A DNA stretch of 44,724 nucleotides from Candidatus Peribacteraceae bacterium. GTDB taxonomy: Bacteria > Patescibacteriota > Gracilibacteria > Peribacterales > Peribacteraceae. The position numbers and the translations under genes were made by a program. Under the pieces are notes generated by a model. It was given only the letters and a program-made list of their open reading frames with translations. It ran no database searches and was not told the DNA's origin. Below are positions 18,118-25,478 of this stretch, one piece after another; the first letter of the stretch is position 1; every line of letters begins with the position of its first letter. The stretch is taken from contig JABFSS010000068.1 of NCBI GenBank assembly GCA_013140485.1, positions 1-44,724 on the forward strand. The letters run 5' to 3'.

Positions 18118-18409
18118 GATAATTACTGCTCCACTGATGCTCCACCGCCTTCGCACCGCTTGGCAAATCTACCGCGCATCCTGGAACGATCGCCGGACGC
18201 CGTTTGCGGCAAAGGCGCTGCCCATTGTTGCGCTGCTCTATTTGCTCTCCCCTCTCGACATCATTCCCGACGTGATCCCCGTGCTGGGACAGATGGATGA
18301 TGTCGCGATTCTCATCACGCTGCTCCTCTGGGCATTCCGGTTGATTCCGCAGGATGTGAAACACGACGTGAAGAAGCGGCGGGAGGTGATTGATGTGGAG
18401 GCGAAGTGA
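18107..18409 (+). CDS. DUF1232 (YkvA-like) small membrane protein
   Basis: 100 residues with the family core AKALPIVALLYLLSPLDIIP and DVIPVLGQMDDVAILITLLL: two membrane segments around the SPLD-IPD-IP-G-DD motif. The ATG at 18107 overlaps the upstream gene by 11 nt; MLHRLRTAWQIY at 18137 fits the family N-terminus better and may be the real start. Function unknown in the family. Codon use is GC-rich like the rest of the genome, unlike the gene before it. Confidence 0.85.
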   Translation: MKSEIITAPLMLHRLRTAWQIYRASWNDRRTPFAAKALPIVALLYLLSPLDIIPDVIPVLGQMDDVAILITLLLWAFRLIPQDVKHDVKKRREVIDVEAK

Positions 18410-18429
18410 TGACAAAGCGTTTAGGGGTT

Positions 18430-18656
18430 CCTCGTACGCTCAGAGCTCCGCTCTGAGCTACTCGGAATGACAGATGCCCTTTTAATACAGACGCCTCGAT
18501 ACGCTCGCCGCTCCACGGCGAGCTACTCGGCGAAGATTGTTACTGAACAGTTGCCCGAGTAGCCCACGGCGGAGCCGTGGGCGTATCGAGGGTTTGTTAT
18601 CACTCGTGCCTGTCATCCCGAGTAGTCTGCGGCGGAGCCGCAGGCGTATCGAGGGA
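18430..18656. repeat. Cluster of four REP-like hairpins
   Basis: Hairpins at 18430-18471, 18494-18532, 18554-18592 and 18612-18656. Flanks are conserved (CCTCGATACG on one side, CTACTCGGGATGAC on the other), and the triloop is GGA/TCC in three of them. The inner stems differ completely yet pair perfectly: GCTCAGAGC/GCTCTGAGC, GCTCGCCG/CGGCGAGC, GCCCACGGC/GCCGTGGGC, CTGCGGC/GCCGCAG. The first two point one way, the last two the other, like a BIME. Two more copies are at 25371-25478. Confidence 0.85.
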
Positions 18657-20261
18657 CGTTCCACACCCCTATGGAACGCCCATGCTAGGCTGAACGGGAT
18701 TCGTGCTTTTCTCAATCGTCACAGGCTTCTCGTCTTAGGCACTTTCGCTATCTTCCTGATCGTCGGGCTGTTGAGCTTCTCCGACTACGGCATCTCATCG
18801 GATGAACCGATGGGGCTGTGGTTCGGGTACCACACGTATGGATACCTATTCCTCGGACTGCCGGTGCCCCAGCAACCCGATTGGACGTTCTACGGACCGG
18901 CGTGGCAGTTGATGCTCGCCATCGCGAATGAGGTGATGGGCTCACTCACGGGAGAGCGGTTGTGGTTGACGCGGCACTTCTTGAACTTCGGTTTGTTCTT
19001 CGCCGGAACCGTCGTCTTCTATCGAATTGGGAAGCGCTGCCTCAAGAGTGAGAAGTTTGCGCTGCTCGCGACGGTTTTTTTAATGCTCAGTCCGCGGATC
19101 TTCGCGCACTCGTTCCATAACCCGAAGGACATGCCGGCGATGATCTTCTTCCTCTTCGCGATTGCCAGCATGTTCTGGTTCCTGGAGCGGCGATCGCTGA
19201 TCGTGATGCTGCTCCACACCGTTCTGTGCGCAGTGCTGATCAGTATGCGGATGTTTGGCTTAATCGTGCCGCTGCTGACGCTCTCTTTTGTGATACTTGA
19301 ACGCAATCGCAGGGCAATCCGTGATGCGGCGATCTATGGACTGTTGCTCTGCGTGATGATCATCACCGTCTGGCCCGTCCTCTGGAGCGTGAATCCCCTC
19401 GTCCGCTTCTCGGAAGCTCTTGGCGACACCGCCGGACGTCCCGGTGGAGGCCTCTATTTCGGGGAACTCGTGACGGGAAATCCGTGGCACTACATTCCGG
19501 TGTGGATCTTCATCACGACGCCGATCCTGTACTCGTGTGCATTCGCGATCGGCTGCGGTGCGGTGATCCGTGACGTGATTGCCCGGCCGCTACAGGCACT
19601 CCATGCGAAGACCGATCTGACGCTGCTCGCATGGTTCTTCGTTCCCCTCGCGGCGCTGATCATCTTGAGAATCGGCATCTTCGACGAATGGCGGCATGTT
19701 CTATTCCTCTACCCCGCGTTTCTGCTGATCGGGATGCGGGGAATCGAGTGGTTGTTCGGATGGATGGGAGCGCGAAGAATGGTGATTGGATCACGCGCAC
19801 TCGCGGGGGTGATCACCGTGAGCTTGCTCTGGACGGGGTACTGGATGTTCACGCGCCACCCGTACGAATACATGTACTTCAGTGTTCCCTCGCGTTTTGT
19901 GGAAGGAAAATTCGAGATGGATTACTGGTCACTGGGATCTCGTGACGCGCTGCAATGGATTCTGAATCACGACCGCACGCCCGTCGTGAAGGTGTACCCG
20001 AGCGGCCGCATCGCGCGGATCGCCGCGGATACTCTGCCGCTGAATGGCTGGGCACGCATCGAGTGGTCCGATCCCGACAAGGCCGACTACATCATCGATA
20101 ATTTCCGGGGGAATAACTACGTGCCGACGATGCCGACTGATCGGGAGATCCACATAATCAAGATTGATGGCCTGCCCATTGTGGGGATCTACAAAGGACC
20201 GGATACGCAGGGAATCTACAAACCGCATCTCTGGCTTGAGGACCAGGTCCCGATGCCCTGA
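18606..20261 (+). CDS. GT39/PMT-like polytopic glycosyltransferase, start uncertain
   Basis: About 550 residues with ~10 membrane segments (first at LVLGTFAIFLIVGLLSF). The first outside loop has YGISSDEPMGLW, matching the catalytic D-E loop of the PMT/ArnT clan; a second motif, SFHNPKDMPAMIFF, follows helix 3. The C-terminal ~120 residues are soluble. Such enzymes move sugars from lipid carriers onto proteins or envelope glycans. There is no in-frame ATG before the first helix. GTG at 18606 is used here but lies beside REP hairpin 4; TTG 18594, CTG 18690 or ATT 18699 are possible, and ATG 18671 is out of frame and stops after five codons. A small frameshift or REP damage to the start is therefore possible. 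Confidence 0.75.
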   Translation: MPVIPSSLRRSRRRIEGRSTPLWNAHARLNGIRAFLNRHRLLVLGTFAIFLIVGLLSFSDYGISSDEPMGLWFGYHTYGYLFLGLPVPQQPDWTFYGPAWQLMLAIANEVMGSLTGERLWLTRHFLNFGLFFAGTVVFYRIGKRCLKSEKFALLATVFLMLSPRIFAHSFHNPKDMPAMIFFLFAIASMFWFLERRSLIVMLLHTVLCAVLISMRMFGLIVPLLTLSFVILERNRRAIRDAAIYGLLLCVMIITVWPVLWSVNPLVRFSEALGDTAGRPGGGLYFGELVTGNPWHYIPVWIFITTPILYSCAFAIGCGAVIRDVIARPLQALHAKTDLTLLAWFFVPLAALIILRIGIFDEWRHVLFLYPAFLLIGMRGIEWLFGWMGARRMVIGSRALAGVITVSLLWTGYWMFTRHPYEYMYFSVPSRFVEGKFEMDYWSLGSRDALQWILNHDRTPVVKVYPSGRIARIAADTLPLNGWARIEWSDPDKADYIIDNFRGNNYVPTMPTDREIHIIKIDGLPIVGIYKGPDTQGIYKPHLWLEDQVPMP

Positions 20262-20273
20262 GGTAAAGCATAC

Positions 20274-20301
20274 TTGACATTCCTCAAAAACCCTGTAATG
20301 T
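20274..20301 (+). promoter_or_regulatory. Strong promoter
   Basis: TTGACA (20274-20279), 16-nt spacer, TAATGT (20296-20301). Start near 20308, ~13 nt before the ATG at 20321. Confidence 0.7.
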
Positions 20302-20320
20302 CCCTCTCACCCTCTCCACT

Positions 20321-20470
20321 ATGCCTACAGCCACCAAGAAGACCGCCGCTCAGACCGCTCAAAAGGCTACCCTGCCTCCGACAGTCCGTATGCAGCAGGA
20401 AATGATGATCATGCGCGAAACGGACCAGTGGATGACGGAGCACTACAACAGCCGCCCGATTTCGAGGTGA
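20321..20470 (+). CDS. Small 49-residue protein, unrecognised
   Basis: MPTATKKTAAQTAQKATLPP followed by a Met/Gln-rich stretch (MQQEMMIMRETDQWMTEHYN) and TGA. Own strong promoter just upstream. Lys/Ala/Thr-rich N-terminus resembles histone-like or nucleic-acid-binding tails, a weak analogy. Its TGA stop abuts the convergent ProX stop with no gap (TGA|TCA). Confidence 0.6.
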   Translation: MPTATKKTAAQTAQKATLPPTVRMQQEMMIMRETDQWMTEHYNSRPISR

Positions 20471-20959
20471 TCATTTTGACGGAATATTCACAACACGCCA
20501 CGCATGCCCGGTCGCCTGCAGAAATTTCTCGATGCCCTCATGGGAAATGCAGAGCGTCGCCGTATTCACGAGCGGATGACAGCATACCGCCTCGGCGCTC
20601 CACACGGCGTCGTCGATGAACACTTCCACCGCATGCGCGGCATCGTTGACGAGACCGAGCAGCGTAACCGATCCGGGCTCGACGTCGAGATGGGCTTTCA
20701 AACGCTCGGGTGAAGCGAAGGAGAGTTTCTGTACGTCGAAGAGTTGCTTCAGCGCTTTGAGGTCGACTTGCTTTTCATGACCGACAGTCACGAGAAAATG
20801 CCGCCTCCCTTTCTCGTCGCGAAGGAAGAGATTCTTCGTGTCTTTGCCGGGCATCGGTTCAGTTCTGACGTCCTTTGCTTGTTCGCACGTGAAGACGGCT
20901 TCGTGATCGAACCGCTGGTACGCGATGCCGTGCTGAGAGAGGAAGGTGTAGATGTCCAC
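20471..20959 (-). CDS. YbaK/ProX-type aminoacyl-tRNA deacylase
   Basis: 162 residues, GTG start (MDIYTFLSQHGIAYQRFDHE). Family motifs: EPMPGKDTKNLFLRDEKGRR, HFLVTVGHEKQVDLKALKQL, SFASPERLKAHLDVEPGSVT, LLGLVNDAAHAVEVFIDDAV, CCHPLVNTATLCIS. This is the free-standing ProX/PrdX kind that hydrolyses Ala-tRNA(Pro) to correct ProRS errors. The conserved Lys in GKDTKNLFL is present. It follows the 219-residue gene by 9 nt on the same strand. Confidence 0.9.
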   Translation of the reverse strand: MDIYTFLSQHGIAYQRFDHEAVFTCEQAKDVRTEPMPGKDTKNLFLRDEKGRRHFLVTVGHEKQVDLKALKQLFDVQKLSFASPERLKAHLDVEPGSVTLLGLVNDAAHAVEVFIDDAVWSAEAVCCHPLVNTATLCISHEGIEKFLQATGHAWRVVNIPSK

Positions 20960-20968
20960 TCAAGTATT

Positions 20969-21628
20969 CTAATCTATATGAATATTTTTCCGAGGCCTAT
21001 GATTTTGTTCGTAGAGAGCGGCAAGCTCCCAATCATACGTAAAATTTGCGTCGACCCAGATTCGAAGCTCGGCAACTTCTTGGTCTATCGGCTGCTCGTT
21101 CCTCTCCTCAGGATCAGGCATCCAGTCGGGCACTGCTACTTCTTGTTGATGGAGTTCGTTCATCGCTCTGTAAATGAGCGTTTGTACAAAATCCTTCAGA
21201 TCATCGTCAGAGGGCGCAGGAATATCTTGTTCGTGCAATGCCGCACCCGCGCGCTGTGCCCACACTTCAATGTCTGCAGAAAGCGCATCCATCACCATGG
21301 CGTGTCTACTACTGACTTCTGTACAAGCGGCATGTATGGATTCCCGATTTGTGAATAGCCCAAAATATACTTGGGCTCGCTCATCTGACATACACATGAC
21401 GTTCTCTACTTCCATCCACACGTTTCTGGCCATAGTCGCCACATTACCGTTGTTGGGCACTGCCAGAACATCCGCAAGAGCTTTTCGAATAAGATCGTCT
21501 ACAAAACCCTCCAATTGCTCGTCTGTAGGATTCCTTTTGTTGAGCATGGGACGAAAGCCATTCACCCATTCTTCTCGAAAGGGTGCGACACGATCCAGAA
21601 TCTGTTCTCCAAGGTCTGATTCATGCAT
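20969..21628 (-). CDS. Unrecognised 219-residue acidic helical protein
   Basis: MHESDLGEQILDRVAPFREE. Two similar-looking helical halves, each with a phrase near 'DDL..KAL/F..': GFVDDLIRKALADVLAVPNN and DLKDFVQTLIYRAMNELHQQ, suggesting internal duplication. Rich in Glu/Asp, no signal or membrane segment. Probably co-transcribed with the ProX gene 9 nt downstream. No family recognised. Confidence 0.7.
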   Translation of the reverse strand: MHESDLGEQILDRVAPFREEWVNGFRPMLNKRNPTDEQLEGFVDDLIRKALADVLAVPNNGNVATMARNVWMEVENVMCMSDERAQVYFGLFTNRESIHAACTEVSSRHAMVMDALSADIEVWAQRAGAALHEQDIPAPSDDDLKDFVQTLIYRAMNELHQQEVAVPDWMPDPEERNEQPIDQEVAELRIWVDANFTYDWELAALYEQNHRPRKNIHID

Positions 21629-21777
21629 TAACTACAGACGCTACCACCTTCATGCCGGATCACAACTACAATGCACCCATGTAGCCACTTCCCCGCTCCT
21701 TCTACGATAGAAATGCCATTACCAACAAATCAACCATCAACGTTGCCATTGATGATTGATCGGTTGATGATTGAAAA

Positions 21778-22539
21778 TTACCGCAACTCATACGTCAGCG
21801 TCACCTGCACGTTCACTTCCTGCTCTCCTGCGGGGAGCGGCGTCGCTGTGACGTCCATCGACTTCTCCGCCATCGCCGCCGTCGCGTCGCGCCCGTACAT
21901 GATCGGTGGGACGTATCCGCCGCCTTCGTTGAAGCTCTTGAGCTCTCCGAGCGACATGCCCAATTGCTTCGCGAGCGTCTGGGCTTTCTGCTGCGCGAGC
22001 GTGATCGCCTCCTGGCGCGCTTCGGCACGCGACTTCTCGGGCTCATCGACGATAAAGCTGACGCCGCCGGCCTGGTTGGCTCCGGCATTCGTCGCCGCAG
22101 CGAGCACGTCGCTGACGGCATCGAGATCGCGAACTTTCACGCGCAAACTTTGCGAGGCGTCGAATCCGCGCATGATCTGCCGTCCTTCGTTCCAATCGTA
22201 CGCGGGGTTGAGCGAGAGACCTGCGGTGCTGATGTCTTTTTCTTCAATGCCTGCCTTTTTCACAGCTTCGAAGACGGCCGTCATGCCCTTGCCGAGCTGG
22301 TCCATCGCAGCTTTCGCCGTCGGCTGGCGCTGGATCTGGATACCGAACGTGAGTTCGGCAATGTCGGGAGTCGCGTTCGCTTTTCCTTCACCGGTGACGG
22401 AGATGAGCGTCGGTGCGACGTCTTTGACTTCGATCTTTTTGCCATACACGTAGAATCCACCGCCGATGGCGACGGCGAGCAGAACGGCGACGGACATCCA
22501 CAGAGGAGGCTGAACGGAAATGGTGCGGGAATCGTCCAT
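21778..22539 (-). CDS. SIMPL/DUF541 domain membrane-anchored protein
   Basis: 253 residues from MDDSRTISVQPPLWMSVAVL; an in-frame extension to 22653 is unsupported. One N-terminal membrane segment (WMSVAVLLAVAIGGGFYVYG), then the SIMPL domain: ISVTGEGKANATPDIAELTF, GIEEKDISTAGLSLNPAYDW, RVKVRDLDAVSDVLAAATNA, ARQEAITLAQQKAQTLAKQL, and the terminal VQVTLTYEL strand. The family (e.g. BP26) forms periplasmic or envelope oligomers of uncertain role. The domain would lie outside the cytoplasm here. Confidence 0.88.
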   Translation of the reverse strand: MDDSRTISVQPPLWMSVAVLLAVAIGGGFYVYGKKIEVKDVAPTLISVTGEGKANATPDIAELTFGIQIQRQPTAKAAMDQLGKGMTAVFEAVKKAGIEEKDISTAGLSLNPAYDWNEGRQIMRGFDASQSLRVKVRDLDAVSDVLAAATNAGANQAGGVSFIVDEPEKSRAEARQEAITLAQQKAQTLAKQLGMSLGELKSFNEGGGYVPPIMYGRDATAAMAEKSMDVTATPLPAGEQEVNVQVTLTYELR

Positions 22540-22639
22540 AGAGAAGGGGGTGAATGAAGTACGTAGGGGCGTAGCACTGCTGCGCCCATTACCATAATCG
22601 TATAACGAACGAAGAGAAAGAAAGTTACATGCCCTCAAC

Positions 22640-22676
22640 AAAAAGGCCTCCACCCCCGGGCGAGGGGGGTAGAGGC
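22640..22676 (-). terminator. Intrinsic terminator of the gene at 22681
   Basis: On the minus strand, GCCTC-ACCCCC pairs with GGGGGT-GAGGC and a run of five Ts follows. It begins a few nt after that gene's stop. Confidence 0.75.
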
Positions 22677-22680
22677 GAAT

Positions 22681-23217
22681 TCACACCATGGGTTTCGCCA
22701 CGAGGCGAAAGAAGCGCTTTTTCTCTTTTGCGCCCCGTTCATCGGCATTCGCGCCGACTTTCCCTTTTTTGGCCTCGTCGAGTGAGACGTACACCTCGAC
22801 GAGAACGTTGTGCGCCTTGCCGATGGCGGCGGCAATTTTGTTACTGTCCGGGAGGGGCAGAGAAAACTCCGCCTCCAAGACATTTGCGGCCACGAAGCGC
22901 AATCTTTGCAGCTTCGCAATCGGCTTCGACCCGGCTGTGTACCGGACCGTCACTTGATATGTGACGTCGTCCTTTGTCGCCCGGTCGACGACTGTTGCCT
23001 TTTCGTGGCCGAGCGCTTCCAGCGCTCCGGCCAAGAATTTTTCGAAGGCCTCGCGGTCGTCGCGCGAAGCCTTCTTCGAAAACTTGAGCGTGAACGCCTG
23101 TCGCTCAAAGTTTCCTTTTTTTTCTTTCTGAGACTCGAATTTCAGGCTTTCGAATCTCTGCGGCTCCGGACACGTGTAGACACAGGCCACGAAAACCGCG
23201 CACATGACAGCGCGCAT
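22681..23217 (-). CDS. Unrecognised 178-residue protein, possible lipoprotein
   Basis: MRAVMCAVFVACVYTCPEPQ: a short hydrophobic start ending FVAC, a weak lipobox, so perhaps exported and lipid-anchored. The body is charged and looks alpha/beta (FERQAFTLKFSKKASRDDRE, EALGHEKATVVDRATKDDVT, VLVEVYVSLDEAKKGK) and ends basic. No family recognised. This is the one gene here with a textbook Shine-Dalgarno: GGAGG sits 4 nt before the ATG, after a T-run. Own terminator downstream. Confidence 0.7.
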   Translation of the reverse strand: MRAVMCAVFVACVYTCPEPQRFESLKFESQKEKKGNFERQAFTLKFSKKASRDDREAFEKFLAGALEALGHEKATVVDRATKDDVTYQVTVRYTAGSKPIAKLQRLRFVAANVLEAEFSLPLPDSNKIAAAIGKAHNVLVEVYVSLDEAKKGKVGANADERGAKEKKRFFRLVAKPMV

Positions 23218-23317
23218 GATGCCTCCAAAAAAGAGAACCCATCCATGATGTGAATTATCAATACGAAGCTCCTTGCTTCGTTCTAATAATATAAACTATT
23301 TATTAAATTAAGCAATT

Positions 23318-24088
23318 TCACGCTGCGGCCTCACTGATGCCATATTTTTGATACCCCTCTTTCTCCAGCGTCCTCGCCAGCTCCATTCCCCCACTCTCCA
23401 CAATCTTCCCGTTCACCATCACGTGCACGTGATCGGGTTCGACGTAATCGAGCAGTCGCGCGTAGTGCGTGACCATCACAGCCGAGAAATTAGGAGACCT
23501 CATGGCGTTGATACCCTCAGAGACAGTCTTGAGCGCGTCGATGTCGAGACCGGAATCCGTCTCATCCAAAAGCGCGACAAGTGGTTGGAGCATCGCCATC
23601 TGGAGCACCTCGGCTTTCTTCTTCTCGCCGCCGGAAAATCCTTTGTTCACGAAACGTTCGGCGAAAGCGCCGTCCATGTGGAGCGTCTTCATTTTCTCTT
23701 CGAGGGCCTTTTTGAATTTGATCGGTGAAATGATCTTGGGCAATGAATCACGGACTGCAGACTGCGCCTTGTGCGCGGCGAACAGAAAACTTCTGAGCGT
23801 GACACCCGCAATCTCTTTGGGATACTGGAATGCGAGAAAAAGTCCGCGCGCGGCTCGGTCGGATGCGGGGAGTGCGAGAAGATCCTTACCGAGGAATGCC
23901 GCTGATCCTGATGTCACCGTGTACTTGGGATGGCCCATGAGCGTATTCACGAGTGAGGATTTGCCCGACCCGTTCGGGCCCATGATCGCGTGGATCTCGC
24001 CGGGGCGGACATTCAACGTCACTCCCTGCACGACCTTTTTCCCTTCGACGGAAATGTGGAGATCTGTGACGGAAAGGAGGACGGACAT
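23318..24088 (-). CDS. sufC: SufC, Fe-S assembly ATPase
   Basis: 256 residues, normal length. ABC ATPase motifs: Walker A GPNGSGKSS (residues ~37-45), Q-loop FLAFQYPKEIAGVTL, signature FSGGEKKKAEVLQ, Walker B VALLDETDSGLDIDALK, H-switch MVTHYARLLDY. The Q-loop and signature text are specific to SufC within the ABC superfamily. It drives SufBD conformational change during cluster assembly. It stands alone, divergent from a ferredoxin gene, 6-10 kb from sufB and sufD. A TATTCT lies 6 nt before the ATG on its strand. Confidence 0.97.
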   Translation of the reverse strand: MSVLLSVTDLHISVEGKKVVQGVTLNVRPGEIHAIMGPNGSGKSSLVNTLMGHPKYTVTSGSAAFLGKDLLALPASDRAARGLFLAFQYPKEIAGVTLRSFLFAAHKAQSAVRDSLPKIISPIKFKKALEEKMKTLHMDGAFAERFVNKGFSGGEKKKAEVLQMAMLQPLVALLDETDSGLDIDALKTVSEGINAMRSPNFSAVMVTHYARLLDYVEPDHVHVMVNGKIVESGGMELARTLEKEGYQKYGISEAAA

Positions 24089-24191
24089 GGAAACAGAATA
24101 GCAGGAAACGCTTCGGAAAGAGGAAAACTCGATACTAGTCCCTAATAACTAATCACTAATAACTACTATTCTAATACTCTATTCTCTGCCT

Positions 24192-24476
24192 ATGCCGAAG
24201 GTCACCTTCCACTACAGCGGCCAAATCAAAACCGTCGAGGCGGCAGAAGGTCAGACTGTCCTCCAAATCGCATTGGACGCCGGCATCCCGATGGAACATG
24301 CCTGCGGCGGCAACGGCTTCTGCACCACCTGCATGTGCCATGTGAAAGAAGGCATGGCGAACCTGAGTCCGCGCAATGACCGTGAAGAGAACATGGGAGT
24401 GACGGAGGATCCGGACCGACTGAGTTGTCAGTCTGAAGTGCAAGGAGATGTCACCGTAGAAGTGATTGAGTATTAA
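24192..24476 (+). CDS. [2Fe-2S] ferredoxin, adrenodoxin/Isc-Fdx type
   Basis: 94 residues. The cluster ligands follow C-x5-C-x2-C-x31-C: Cys38, 44, 47 and 79 (HACGGNGFCTTC and RLSCQSE), with an extra Cys49. The pattern is that of Fdx proteins serving Fe-S biogenesis. Being divergent from sufC supports electron delivery to the Suf system (inference). TATTCT at 24180-24185 stands 6 nt before the ATG, so it is probably leaderless. The stop runs into overlapping hairpins. Confidence 0.93.
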   Translation: MPKVTFHYSGQIKTVEAAEGQTVLQIALDAGIPMEHACGGNGFCTTCMCHVKEGMANLSPRNDREENMGVTEDPDRLSCQSEVQGDVTVEVIEY

Positions 24477-24527
24477 GTATGTTGTATGTGGTATGTAGCT
24501 ACATACAACATACTGAATACCACATAC
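24476..24527. terminator. Two mutually exclusive hairpins between convergent genes
   Basis: AGTATGTTGTATGT (24476-24489) pairs perfectly over 14 bp with 24501-24514. A competing pair is GTATGTGGTAT (24484-24494) with 24517-24527, 11 bp. No T-run follows, so a simple intrinsic terminator is not shown. It may terminate or protect mRNA ends for both the ferredoxin and the TPR gene. Confidence 0.5.
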
Positions 24528-24531
24528 TTCG

Positions 24532-25296
24532 TCAGACCTTGGCCAGGGATAGAAGTTTGGCCTTCACCTCTTCATCATACGGCTCGATTTTATTGATTCT
24601 CCGGTACGTCTCTTCCGCTTTCTCCGTATTGCCCAACTGGAGATACGACTCGGCCAGCAGACGCAGAAGTTCCGTACTGCGCGCGAGCCGCAGCGTGGCT
24701 TTTTCGAGCAGCGGCGCGGCTTCTTCGAACCGCTTGGCGGCGATGCACGCGCGGCCCAAGGCCGCTGAGCGTTCCGGCGTCTGTGGATCGCGGTTCAAGG
24801 CTTCCTGATACGCCTGGCACGCCTCGATGTACTTGGCCTGCCGGTAGTACGCGAGCCCGAGGTTGCTGTGGAACGACACTTCGTCGCGGTGCTGGAGCAG
24901 TTCACGGTACATCGCTTCGGCTTTGTTTTCGCGCCCGCTCGTGAGGTACAGCTTCGCGAGCATCGCCTGCACATCATATGCATTCGGCTGTACGGTGAGC
25001 GCCTGGATGCAGAGCCGCTCCACGTCTTCGACTTTGTCCTGCGCCAACGCCTTCTCGGCCTGACGGACGAGCGAACGCACTTGCTGCAATTCTATCGCGG
25101 ACGTGCGGGGGGATTTTCGCGGACGCGCGACATTGCGTTCCTCCACCACCAATGCGCCGCGCTCCTCGGCGGACCGCACTCTCTGTTTCATGGATCTGAC
25201 GAAGCGCCGCACGGCCCGGTTGCGCAAGAGCGCCCGGAAACCGAACAATAAAACGATGCCGGCAAGGGAAGCGGAAAGGACGAGGACGTAGAGCAT
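24532..25296 (-). CDS. Membrane-anchored TPR protein
   Basis: 254 residues from MLYVLVLSASLAGIVLLFGF; the in-frame extension to 25419 runs into a REP hairpin and is rejected. One N-terminal membrane segment, a basic stretch (RNRAVRRFVRSMKQR), then about five TPR units from ~residue 75 (AEKALAQDKVEDVERLCIQA, LAKLYLTSGRENKAEAMYRE, LGLAYYRQAKYIEACQAYQE, LGRACIAAKRFEEAAPLLEK, LAESYLQLGNTEKAEETYRR). TPRs bind partner proteins; the partner is unknown. Confidence 0.85.
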   Translation of the reverse strand: MLYVLVLSASLAGIVLLFGFRALLRNRAVRRFVRSMKQRVRSAEERGALVVEERNVARPRKSPRTSAIELQQVRSLVRQAEKALAQDKVEDVERLCIQALTVQPNAYDVQAMLAKLYLTSGRENKAEAMYRELLQHRDEVSFHSNLGLAYYRQAKYIEACQAYQEALNRDPQTPERSAALGRACIAAKRFEEAAPLLEKATLRLARSTELLRLLAESYLQLGNTEKAEETYRRINKIEPYDEEVKAKLLSLAKV

Positions 25297-25370
25297 ACGG
25301 CGTCCAAATGGACGAAAGAAGATACCATGCACAGAGCCCACCAGCAAGACATGGCCTGAGGAAGCCAATC

Positions 25371-25478
25371 CCTCGTTACGCCTGCAGTTCCACTGCAGGC
25401 TACTCGGGATGACATTCAATACTCTTCAGGTTGTCATCCCGAGTAGCTCAGCGCGGAGCGCTGAGCGTATCGAGGGAC
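25371..25478. repeat. Inverted pair of REP-like hairpins
   Basis: Hairpin 25371-25413 (stem GCCTGCAGT/ACTGCAGGC) and hairpin 25433-25478 (stem GCTCAGCGC/GCGCTGAGC) have the same flanks as the 18430-18656 cluster. They face each other, with GGGATGACA and TGTCATCCC as the inner ends. The second one supplies the last codons and stop of the delta' gene. Confidence 0.85.
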
